The position numbers and the translations under genes were made by a program. This document shows positions 43,999 through 51,105 of a DNA stretch of 64,000 bases, one piece after another. Source of the DNA: Bacillota bacterium (lineage in GTDB: Bacteria > Bacillota > Clostridia > Acetivibrionales > DTU013). The DNA lies in NCBI GenBank assembly GCA_023435305.1, contig JAEYRV010000062.1, positions 11,363 to 75,362 on the forward strand, given 5' to 3'. Below the pieces are notes generated by a model. That model searched no databases. It was not told where the DNA came from and saw only the letters and a program-made list of their open reading frames with translations. The first letter of the stretch is position 1. The number at the start of each line of letters is the position of its first letter.

Positions 43999-45666
43999 AT
44001 GAAGCTGACAGGTGCGGAAATATTGATCGAATGTTTAAAAGAGCAGGGAGTGGATACCGTATTCGGTTTTCCGGGCGGTGCCGTGCTCAATATATATGAT
44101 GCCTTATATAAAGCCAGGAATGAAATCAAACATATACTTACATCTCACGAGCAGGGAGCATCGCATGCGGCAGACGGGTATGCCCGTGCTACCGGCAGGA
44201 CCGGTGTGTGCATAGCGACTTCCGGACCAGGCGCCACAAACCTTGTTACAGGTATTGCTACCGCATATATGGATTCGGTTCCCATGGTGGCCATAACCGG
44301 TCAGGTTTCAACAGCGCTGCTGGGCAAGGATTCGTTTCAGGAGGTTGATATAACCGGCATTACTATGCCTGTTACGAAGCATAATTACATTGTTAAGGAT
44401 GTGCATAAGCTTGCAGGTATTGTGCGCGAAGCATTCAAGATAGCAGCAAGTGGAAGACCGGGACCGGTCCTTGTCGATATATGCAAGGATGTGACTGCGG
44501 CTTTTACCGAATATGAGCCTGCTGAACCGAAGGAGATCGAATATCCTCCCCTAGGTGTAAAAAAGGAAGAACTGGATGAAGCGGCAGCTGTCATAAACTC
44601 GGCAGTAAAGCCGGTCATACTTTCAGGCGGAGGCGTATCAATAGCTGGAGCGAATCATGATATGCTCATGCTGGCGGAAAAGGCAAAGATCCCTGTTACG
44701 ACGACACTTATGGGACTTGGATCATTCCCGGGGACTCATGAGCTGTTTACCGGACTTGTAGGCATGCACGGTACCAGGACATCAAATATGGCTGTTTCAG
44801 AGACAGACCTGTTTATCGCGATAGGCGCCAGATTCAGTGACAGAGTCATCAGCAACGTAAAACGTTTTGCGCCCAATGCAAGAATAATGCATATCGACAT
44901 TGATCCCGCAGAGATCGGAAAGAATATAACGGTCCATTACCCGCTTGTCGGAAATATCAGGGAAATATTGAGGGAGCTCTGTTCCAGGGTCCAGCCTCGT
45001 GAAAAGAGTGAGTGGAACAGGAAAATAGAGGAATGGAAAGAGTTGTATCCTCTGAAATATGATTCGGATGGATCATTGAAACCTCATTTTATCATTGAGA
45101 GGTTATACGACCTCACCAAGGGAGATGCTTTGATAACGACTGAGGTAGGCCAGAATCAGCTCTGGGCTGCACAGTTTTACAAATATACAAAGCCAAGGCA
45201 GTTTATATCCTCGGGAGGCCTCGGGACCATGGGATATGGCCTTGGGGCGTGCATAGGCGCGCAGCTGGGCCAACCTGACAAAAAGGTGATCAATATAGCA
45301 GGCGACGGAAGCTTCCGCATGAACTGTACTGAACTTGCAACAGCAGTAGAATACAAGCTTCCGGTGATTATCGCCATACTCGACAACCATGTGCTTGGGA
45401 TGGTAAGACAATGGCAGCAGATGTTCTACGATGGACGATTCTCAGCGACTACCATAGACAGAGGCACGGATTTTGTTGCTCTTGCTGAAGCCTTCGGTGC
45501 AATCGGCATCAGGGTCACAAAGCCCGAGGATGTCGACGCGGCCTTCGAACGGGCTCTTGCCTCGACCGACAGGCCGGTGCTGATCGATTTTGAGATCGAT
45601 CGGGACGATAAGGTTTTTCCCATAGTGCCCCCCGGCGCTCCAATAGATGAATTGATCGATGAGTAG
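43999..45666 (+). CDS. ilvB: Acetolactate synthase, large (catalytic) subunit
   Basis: A thiamine diphosphate enzyme of 555 aa that condenses pyruvate to acetolactate (or forms acetohydroxybutyrate). The catalytic Glu lies in HEQGASHAADGYARATG and the TPP-binding motif in NIAGDGSFRMN. FAD-domain and C-terminal VLGMVRQWQQMFYDGRFS sequences identify the biosynthetic AHAS type rather than the catabolic AlsS. I start at ATG 43999 with GGAGGG 5 nt upstream and the standard MKLTGAEILIECL; the frame extends back to 43840 through repeats. No regulatory subunit gene (ilvN) follows: downstream are duplicated copies of the end of this gene. Confidence 0.93.
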   Translation: MKLTGAEILIECLKEQGVDTVFGFPGGAVLNIYDALYKARNEIKHILTSHEQGASHAADGYARATGRTGVCIATSGPGATNLVTGIATAYMDSVPMVAITGQVSTALLGKDSFQEVDITGITMPVTKHNYIVKDVHKLAGIVREAFKIAASGRPGPVLVDICKDVTAAFTEYEPAEPKEIEYPPLGVKKEELDEAAAVINSAVKPVILSGGGVSIAGANHDMLMLAEKAKIPVTTTLMGLGSFPGTHELFTGLVGMHGTRTSNMAVSETDLFIAIGARFSDRVISNVKRFAPNARIMHIDIDPAEIGKNITVHYPLVGNIREILRELCSRVQPREKSEWNRKIEEWKELYPLKYDSDGSLKPHFIIERLYDLTKGDALITTEVGQNQLWAAQFYKYTKPRQFISSGGLGTMGYGLGACIGAQLGQPDKKVINIAGDGSFRMNCTELATAVEYKLPVIIAILDNHVLGMVRQWQQMFYDGRFSATTIDRGTDFVALAEAFGAIGIRVTKPEDVDAAFERALASTDRPVLIDFEIDRDDKVFPIVPPGAPIDELIDE

Positions 45667-46334
45667 GACGTACTGGAGACGGAATGACCAACGAGGAAGA
45701 TGCACCTGATAGGATTTGATCGATGAGTAGGACATACTGTAGACGGAATGACCAATGAGGAAGATGCACCTGATAGGAATTGATCAGTACGCATGATGCA
45801 CAAAAAGCGCGGTGCACAAAAAGGTGGGGTTCTGGGCAAAAAAACGCACCCAAGGTTAACATAACTTCATTAACATATACATTATATGCTCATTTCGTTG
45901 AAAATATTCAATAAATTCGATGAAATCGCGCCCAAAACCTCGTAAATTTGAGCACCGCGGTACCCTGCTGTGTCACCCGAAGCTTCAATAGACGAATTGA
46001 TCGATGAGTAGGATGTACCGGAGACGGAATGGCCAATGAGGAAGATGTACTTGAAAGGAATTGATCGATACGCATGATGCACAAAAAGCGCGGTGCACAA
46101 AAAAGTGGGGTTCTGGGCAAAAAAACACACCCAAGGTTAACATAACTTCATTAACATATACATTATATGCTCATTTCGTTGAGAACATTCAATAAATTCG
46201 ATGAAATCGCGCCCAAAACCTCGTAAATTTGAGCACCGCGGTACCCGGCTGAGCCCAGAGCAAGGAAATTAAAGTATCGAGGTACCTGGTTGTACCCCCA
46301 GGGTGCTCCAACAGATGAATTGATTGATGAGTAG
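45637..46334. repeat. Duplicated ilvB 3' end and a ~244-bp direct repeat
   Basis: The last 30 nt of ilvB (codons for APIDELIDE and stop, 45637-45666) recur with few changes at 45982-46011 and 46305-46334, plus a shorter copy near 45714-45730. A ~244-bp block (about 45722-45965) is repeated at about 46003-46246, offset 281 bp, with only scattered differences. It carries GCGCGGTGCAC, an AT-rich middle, and ends AGCACCGCGGTACCC. No coding frame is supported in this gap. Confidence 0.92.
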
Positions 46335-46469
46335 CTTATCATTCACGCCGATCTGGTCAATATTTCAGGTAAGGGCAGCGATTTGGTGATACTGTGATGC
46401 CATAATGTTGAATATTCAGAATTATGTATCCTATTTATGGACTAGGAACTATAAAATCACTGGCGATCC

Positions 46470-46900
46470 TACCCCTACCTGCAAATTTGACCAGGGTGGC
46501 GGAGGCAAGCAGCCCCTACCTGCAAATTTGACCAGGGTGGCGGAGGCAAGCAGCCCTTACCTGCAAATTCGACCAGGGTGGCGGAGGTACTCCTGTCCCT
46601 GTCCGCAAATTAGGCCATATCGACTACGGAGAAAAGCAGCCCCTGTACCTGCCCCTGTCCCTACCCGCAGATTAGGCCATATTGACGGAAGCAAGCAGCC
46701 CTTACCCGCAAATTTGACCAGACTGTCGGCAGCGTACCCGCCCCTGCACCTGCCCCTGCCCCCGTACCTGCCCCTGCACCTGCACCCGCCCCTGCCCGCA
46801 AATTAGGCCATATCGGTGGGGGCAAGCAGCCCCTGCACCTGCCCCTACTCCTACTTGCAAATTTTGCCATCGGGGGCAGCGGAAGCAAAGCAGGGACGAA
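46470..46900. repeat. Minisatellite: 41-bp tandem repeat with degenerate C-rich continuation
   Basis: Three close copies of a 41-bp unit (phase marker GCAAATTTGACCAGGGTGGC at 46481, 46522 and, with one change, 46563) are followed by about 300 bp of decayed units. These combine CCTGCCCCTGCACCTGCCC stretches with GCAAATTAGGCCATAT elements. The direct adjacency of units without unique spacers excludes a CRISPR array. A 133-codon open frame crosses it but has no ribosome-binding site. It occupies most of the gap between ilvB and the rpmG promoter. Confidence 0.9.
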
Positions 46901-46928
46901 GGTCGAAAAATCCTGCAGCATTAATTCC

Positions 46929-46957
46929 TTGACAACTTGTTATATATATGTTAAATT
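46929..46957 (+). promoter_or_regulatory. Sigma-A promoter of rpmG-secE-nusG
   Basis: TTGACA (46929-46934) and TAAATT (46952-46957) are separated by 17 bp. The transcript would have a leader of about 110 nt containing an unused AGGAGG followed by a T run (46975-46989). Confidence 0.7.
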
Positions 46958-47077
46958 AGTTATTGCTCCGTCTAGGAGGTCTTTTTTTTGTGCTGTGAAT
47001 AAGGAGCGCGAAATCGGACGCCGATGACGAATAAGCTGTACACCCTAAACTATTGACAGGGGCTGGAGGTGTTCTAA

Positions 47078-47227
47078 ATGAGAGTCAAGATAGTAATGGC
47101 TTGTATGGATTGTAAGCAAAGAAACTACAATACCAAGAAAAACAAGAAGAATGATCCGGACAGGATCGAAATGAAGAAGTACTGTAAATTCTGCCACAAG
47201 CATACGGTACACAAGGAAACGAAATAA
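47078..47227 (+). CDS. rpmG: 50S ribosomal protein L33
   Basis: A 49-aa basic ribosomal protein, too short for most ORF filters. It reads MRVKIVMACMDCKQRNYNT onward with two Cys pairs (CMDC and CKFC), so this is the zinc-binding form of L33. GGAGGTG lies about 8 nt before the ATG. It is followed by secE after 18 nt, the conserved rpmG-secE-nusG order of Bacillota. Confidence 0.95.
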   Translation: MRVKIVMACMDCKQRNYNTKKNKKNDPDRIEMKKYCKFCHKHTVHKETK

Positions 47228-47245
47228 TGCGCGGAGGTGCACGTT

Positions 47246-47491
47246 ATGAGTGAGAATGCACGCACATCCAAACTGGCTTCTTTCAAGACCAAAACGGCCG
47301 CAGCAGGAAAGAGAGTCGCCAGATTTTTCAAGGATATCAGATCCGAATTGAAAAAGGTCATTTGGCCGACTAAGGAGCAGCTCTTCAAGAGCACAGTTTC
47401 TGTGTTGCTGATTTGCCTCATCATTGGCGCGGTTATCTGGATATCGGACGGGCTCCTTGGAATGTTGGTTGAGTGGACTCTGAAAAGGTAA
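47246..47491 (+). CDS. secE: Preprotein translocase subunit SecE
   Basis: An 81-aa single-span membrane protein of the SecYEG channel. A basic N-terminal segment is followed by the conserved DIRSELKKVIWPTKEQ amphipathic helix and one membrane helix (VLLICLIIGAVIWISDGLL). The ATG at 47246 has GGAGGTG at 6 nt; an earlier start at 47237 overlaps that site. It lies between rpmG and nusG. Confidence 0.95.
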   Translation: MSENARTSKLASFKTKTAAAGKRVARFFKDIRSELKKVIWPTKEQLFKSTVSVLLICLIIGAVIWISDGLLGMLVEWTLKR

Positions 47492-47512
47492 TTAAGGAGG
47501 ACATGTATCCTG

Positions 47513-48046
47513 ATGGTTGTTAATGATATGCCCGAAGTAGCCAAGTGGTATGTTGTACATACCTATTCCGGCTATGAAAACAAGGTAAAGGCCAATTTGG
47601 AAAAGATAGTTGAAAACAGGAACATGCAGGAGCATATTCTCGATATAGTGGTTCCCATGGAGGAACAGATCGAGATCAAGGACGGAAAAAAGAAGGCCAC
47701 TTTAAGGAAAGTTTTTCCTGGTTATGTTCTTGTAAAGATGATTATGACGGATGAGTCCTGGTATGTCGTGAGAAACACCAGGGGAGTCACCGGATTTGTC
47801 GGACCGGGATCCAAGCCCGTGCCGCTGACTGATGATGAGATCCGCATAATGGGCGTTGAAGAATTTGCGCCTGTACTCGATTACGAAGTCAATGACAATG
47901 TCAGGGTCATTGATGGTCCTCTTGAAAACTTCATCGGCATTGTTGAGGAAATCAACTTTGAGAAGAAGAAGGTAAGAGTGGCTGTGTCCATGTTCGGCAG
48001 GGAGACCCCCGTAGAACTGGAGCTGACGCAGATACAAAAGCTGTAG
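47513..48046 (+). CDS. nusG: Transcription termination/antitermination factor NusG
   Basis: A 177-aa factor that binds RNA polymerase. The NGN domain (AKWYVVHTYSGYENKVKANL, VFPGYVLVKM, WYVVRNTRGVTGFVG) is followed by a KOW domain (NVRVIDGPLENFIGIVEEIN). It starts at ATG 47513; AAGGAGG lies about 12 nt upstream, a little long, so ATG 47528 (MPEVAKWYV) is a possible alternative. It is followed by a 170-nt leader and rplK. Confidence 0.95.
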   Translation: MVVNDMPEVAKWYVVHTYSGYENKVKANLEKIVENRNMQEHILDIVVPMEEQIEIKDGKKKATLRKVFPGYVLVKMIMTDESWYVVRNTRGVTGFVGPGSKPVPLTDDEIRIMGVEEFAPVLDYEVNDNVRVIDGPLENFIGIVEEINFEKKKVRVAVSMFGRETPVELELTQIQKL

Positions 48047-48217
48047 GATGATTATAACAGGGCGATGGATATACCTGCCTTGTTGATCGAAGCGATATGA
48101 TACTTAAGATAACAATTACTATTTTAATCAGATAGTCAGATGATCCTAGGATCTCTTTCTATATAGTGAAGGACCTAATCAGGTTTCTTCGAAAGAATTG
48201 GGAGGTGGATGAAAGCC

Positions 48218-48643
48218 ATGGCAAAAAAGATTACGGGTTATGTAAAGCTACAGATTCCTGCGGGGAAGGCAACTCCGGCTCCACCGGTTGGACCAGCTTT
48301 AGGACAGCATGGTGTTAACATCATGGGATTTTGCAAGGAGTTCAATGAAAGAACAGCGAAGGATGCGGGATTGATAATCCCTGTCGTCATAACTGTCTAT
48401 GCTGACAGATCGTTTTCCTTTATTACAAAGACTCCTCCGGCAGCTGTGCTTCTGAAGAAAGCATGCAAAATCGAAAGCGGTTCAGGTAAGCCGAACAAGG
48501 AAAAGGTAGCAAAGATCTCAATGGCGGAAGTAAGAAAGATCGCCGAGCTGAAGATGCCTGACCTGAATGCAGCCAACGTCGATTCAGCGGCAAGAATGAT
48601 CGCCGGTACGGCCAGAAGCATGGGTATCGTAGTTGAAGATTGA
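48218..48643 (+). CDS. rplK: 50S ribosomal protein L11
   Basis: A 141-aa ribosomal stalk-base protein: AKKITGYVKLQIPAGKATPA, PPVGPALGQHGVNIMGFCKE and the C-terminal RNA-binding domain with MADLN-type sequence (MPDLNAANVDSAARMIAGTA). I choose ATG 48218 because the family begins MAKK; an ATG at 48209 is only about 3 nt from GGAGG. rplA follows after 61 nt. Thiostrepton-class antibiotics bind the region formed by this protein and 23S rRNA. Confidence 0.95.
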   Translation: MAKKITGYVKLQIPAGKATPAPPVGPALGQHGVNIMGFCKEFNERTAKDAGLIIPVVITVYADRSFSFITKTPPAAVLLKKACKIESGSGKPNKEKVAKISMAEVRKIAELKMPDLNAANVDSAARMIAGTARSMGIVVED

Positions 48644-48704
48644 CCGGAATAAGTGGGAGGGAACTTGAGTTTCCGAAAAATTTACCACAAAGGGGAGGAT
48701 TATA

Positions 48705-49400
48705 ATGAAGAGAGGAAAGAAATATATCGAAAGCGCAAAGCTGGTCGACAGGGCAACTCTTTATGATCCGGCGCAGGCTCTGGATCTTGTAAAGAAGACT
48801 GCTAAGGCGAAGTTTGATGAGACAGTCGAAGCCCATATCAAGCTCGGCGTTGACTCAAGGCATGCAGATCAGCAGGTCAGAGGTGCGGTAGTACTTCCGC
48901 ACGGAACAGGTAAAGTCGTAAGAGTGCTTGTATTCGCAAAGGGCGACAAGGCTAAGGAAGCTGAACAGGGCGGCGCTGATTTTGTAGGCGCAGAAGAGCT
49001 TGTATCAAAGATACAGGGCGAAAACTGGTTTGACTTTGACGTAGTCGTTGCAACACCCGACATGATGGGCGTAGTCGGACGTCTCGGTAAGGTCCTCGGA
49101 CCCAAAGGCCTTATGCCGAATCCGAAGGCCGGTACTGTTACAATGGACGTTGCCAAGGCAATAGCCGATATCAAAGCCGGTAAGATCGAGTACAGGCTTG
49201 ACAAGACAAACATTATCCACTGCCCTATCGGCAAGGTATCGTTTGATAACGAGAAGCTCGGAGACAACTTCCGTACACTGCTCGATGCAATTGTCAAGGC
49301 AAAGCCGGTAGCTGCAAAGGGCCAGTACCTCAAGAGCGTCGTGGTTTCATCGACGATGGGACCCGGCATAAAGGTAAACCCTGTCAGAGTTACTGACTAA
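48705..49400 (+). CDS. rplA: 50S ribosomal protein L1
   Basis: A 231-aa ribosomal protein with the family N-terminus KRGKKYIESAKLVDRATLYD and the RNA-binding KVLGPKGLMPNPKAGTVT loop. The ATG at 48705 follows GGGGAGG. It forms the L1 stalk and in many bacteria represses its own operon. The L10 leader RNA follows downstream. Confidence 0.96.
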   Translation: MKRGKKYIESAKLVDRATLYDPAQALDLVKKTAKAKFDETVEAHIKLGVDSRHADQQVRGAVVLPHGTGKVVRVLVFAKGDKAKEAEQGGADFVGAEELVSKIQGENWFDFDVVVATPDMMGVVGRLGKVLGPKGLMPNPKAGTVTMDVAKAIADIKAGKIEYRLDKTNIIHCPIGKVSFDNEKLGDNFRTLLDAIVKAKPVAAKGQYLKSVVVSSTMGPGIKVNPVRVTD

Positions 49401-49475
49401 AGCTCAAATCAAAATAAAGCTTTACAAACAGAGAATAATGTAGTACTATATACGAGTTGTTGAAATTTGAATATG

Positions 49476-49632
49476 TCACATACCGCAGACAGCAGGTGCA
49501 AGAGCGTAACTGGCAACAGCCGGCCTGCCGAGGTAAGCGTAAACAGAACCGGGATCACGTCCCGGGATGAAAATGTGCTTAACCCTTGTGTGTCTGCAGT
49601 ATGCAGATATACAAGGGTTTATTATTTTAAAC
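49476..49632 (+). ncRNA. L10 ribosomal protein leader with attenuator hairpin
   Basis: The segment contains the conserved L10-leader core (GACAGCAGGTGC, AAGAGCGTAACTGGCAACAG and GCCTGCCGAGGT), which L10(L12)4 binds to control rplJL. A long stem follows: AACCCTTGTGTGTCTGCA (49581-49598) with TGCAGATATACAAGGGTT (49602-49619), then a T-rich run, which looks like an attenuator. The open frame from 49567 lies within this leader and is not part of rplJ. Confidence 0.9.
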
Positions 49633-49647
49633 AAGGAGGTGGATGAT

Positions 49648-50181
49648 TTGCCTAAGGAAAACACCTTAAATCAGAAACGGGAAGTCGTTGAAAATATCAG
49701 CGGAAAGATGAAAGAAGCCAAAGCAATGGTTTTTGCTGATTACAGAGGATTGACCGTGGAACAGGACACCGAACTGAGAAGCGCATTGAGGAAGGCCGGC
49801 GTCGAGTACAAGGTCGTAAAGAATACGCTGACCAGATTTGCAGCCAAGGAAAACGGACTCGAGGGTCTGGACACATATTTGAACGGACCGACTGCTATGG
49901 CTTCGAGTGACAGTGATCCGGTTGCTCCCGCAAAGGTACTGAGCGAATATGCTAAGAAGTATGATAAGCTCGAACTCAAGGTCGGCGTGGTCGAAGGAAG
50001 AATAATTGATGTCAATGGCATCAAATCACTTGCGGAACTGCCGTCAAGAGAAGTGCTCATCGCGAAGGTCCTCGGAGGCTTCAATGCTCCGATATCCGGT
50101 TTCGTGAATGTGCTCAATGGAAATATCAGAGGTTTGGTAGTCGCACTCAATGCGATTGCAGAACAGAAGGCAAATGCTTGA
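49648..50181 (+). CDS. rplJ: 50S ribosomal protein L10
   Basis: A 177-aa protein of the ribosomal stalk base. It starts at TTG 49648 with AAGGAGGTG about 6 nt upstream, giving the standard LPKENTLNQKREVVENISGK N-terminus. AMVFADYRGLTVEQ and LRKAGVEYKVVKNTL are family motifs, and the C-terminal helix that binds L7/L12 is present. It is under control of the leader RNA just upstream, and rplL follows after 54 nt. Confidence 0.96.
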   Translation: MPKENTLNQKREVVENISGKMKEAKAMVFADYRGLTVEQDTELRSALRKAGVEYKVVKNTLTRFAAKENGLEGLDTYLNGPTAMASSDSDPVAPAKVLSEYAKKYDKLELKVGVVEGRIIDVNGIKSLAELPSREVLIAKVLGGFNAPISGFVNVLNGNIRGLVVALNAIAEQKANA

Positions 50182-50235
50182 TGCAATATCAATAAAAAAT
50201 TAAATTTATAACAAAATTTATGGAGGTATTTTAAA

Positions 50236-50619
50236 ATGGCTAGTGATAAAGTTTTAAACCTGATTGAAGAAGTAAAGGCATTGACAGTATTGGAACTCTC
50301 CGAGCTCGTAAAGGCTCTCGAAGAAGAATTCGGCGTATCAGCAGCAGCTCCCGTAGCAGTAGCAGCAGCTCCTGCAGCAGGCGCAGCAGCTCCGGCAGAA
50401 GAAGAGAAGACTGAGTTCAACGTTATCCTTAAGGACGTTGGCGCAGAAAAGATCAAGGTTATCAAGGTTGTCAGAGAAATCACAGGTCTCGGCCTGAAGG
50501 AAGCTAAGGATCTCGTTGACGGAGCTCCCAAGACTCTCAAAGAGAACGTTTCCAAGGACGAAGCTGCTTCAATCGAAGCAAAGTTCAAAGAAGTCGGCGC
50601 AACTGTCGAAATCAAATAA
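50236..50619 (+). CDS. rplL: 50S ribosomal protein L7/L12
   Basis: A 127-aa acidic stalk protein: N-terminal dimerisation helix (LELSELVKALEEEFGV), an Ala-rich hinge (residues about 38-55), and the conserved factor-binding domain (EKIKVIKVVREITGLGLKEA and KDLVDGAPK). The ATG at 50236 follows GGAGG. A strong terminator follows. Confidence 0.97.
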   Translation: MASDKVLNLIEEVKALTVLELSELVKALEEEFGVSAAAPVAVAAAPAAGAAAPAEEEKTEFNVILKDVGAEKIKVIKVVREITGLGLKEAKDLVDGAPKTLKENVSKDEAASIEAKFKEVGATVEIK

Positions 50620-50633
50620 TCAAACTGCAAATC

Positions 50634-50668
50634 AAAAAAGCTTCGGTTTTATACCGAAGCTTTTTTTT
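50634..50668 (+). terminator. Intrinsic terminator after rplL
   Basis: GCTTCGGT pairs with ACCGAAGC around a short loop, flanked by A and T runs and followed by eight T. Confidence 0.95.
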
Positions 50669-50710
50669 ATTTCTGCTCATGGCCGGACGATATGTACAAA
50701 CAAAAAACCG

Positions 50711-50739
50711 TTGACATGTAGACAACAGTATGTTAGAAT
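50711..50739 (+). promoter_or_regulatory. Sigma-A promoter of rpoBC
   Basis: TTGACA (50711-50716) and TAGAAT (50734-50739) are 17 bp apart. It sits after the rplL terminator, so rpoBC have their own promoter. The resulting 5' leader is about 360 nt and holds no gene that I can support, only an inverted repeat AAAGCTTTT/AAAAGCTTT (50959-50988) and a short CCGG-TGGT-CCGG hairpin near 51020-51034. Confidence 0.8.
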
Positions 50740-51105
50740 TATAAACTGCGTTATAATACCAGACATGTACATTTTTTTAGAAAATCGGCCTGTGCCGACG
50801 GAGAAAATGTTAACAAATGCATTATAACACAGGAGAATAAATTAGACAAGAATTGTTAATAATTATTTAGTGGTTTTGGGCAATTTGACGAATTGAGCGA
50901 AAAATGTGAGCAGAGTATTTCCCGCGGCATCGTGAAATTGTCTGGTGGATTAGCCCCAAAAGCTTTTAATAATACTACTAAAAGCTTTGAATATACACCG
51001 GCGTGTCCCGCGGATACAGCCGGTGGTCCGGTTTTATTGCATGAATGCAAGCATTTCATGTGGAGTTGTTCATTTTAAAAGTCATAATTTATGAGGTGAT
51101 TATTA

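Noticed and set aside
45945..46246. GGTACCGCGGTGC on the minus strand as a T-box 3' end
   Set aside because: It is part of the duplicated block, no gene follows on that strand and the rest of the T-box is absent.
46405..46806. 133-codon open frame across the minisatellite
   Set aside because: It follows the repeat composition, has no ribosome-binding site and gives a biased Pro/Leu/Ala product.
46405..46900. Repeat array with 41-bp period, as a possible CRISPR
   Set aside because: Units are directly adjacent with no unique spacers and decay gradually; no cas genes are near. It is a minisatellite.
46960..47077. tRNA gene between the minisatellite and rpmG
   Set aside because: tRNA-Trp is often near secE in other genomes, but no cloverleaf with TTCRANYCY and acceptor arms is visible here.
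49567..49647. Longer rplJ start at 49567
   Set aside because: It lies within the L10 leader RNA hairpin; TTG 49648 has the ribosome-binding site and the family N-terminus.
50893..51078. 61-codon frame in the rpoB leader
   Set aside because: No ribosome-binding site, overlaps inverted repeats, and no resemblance to a known leader peptide.
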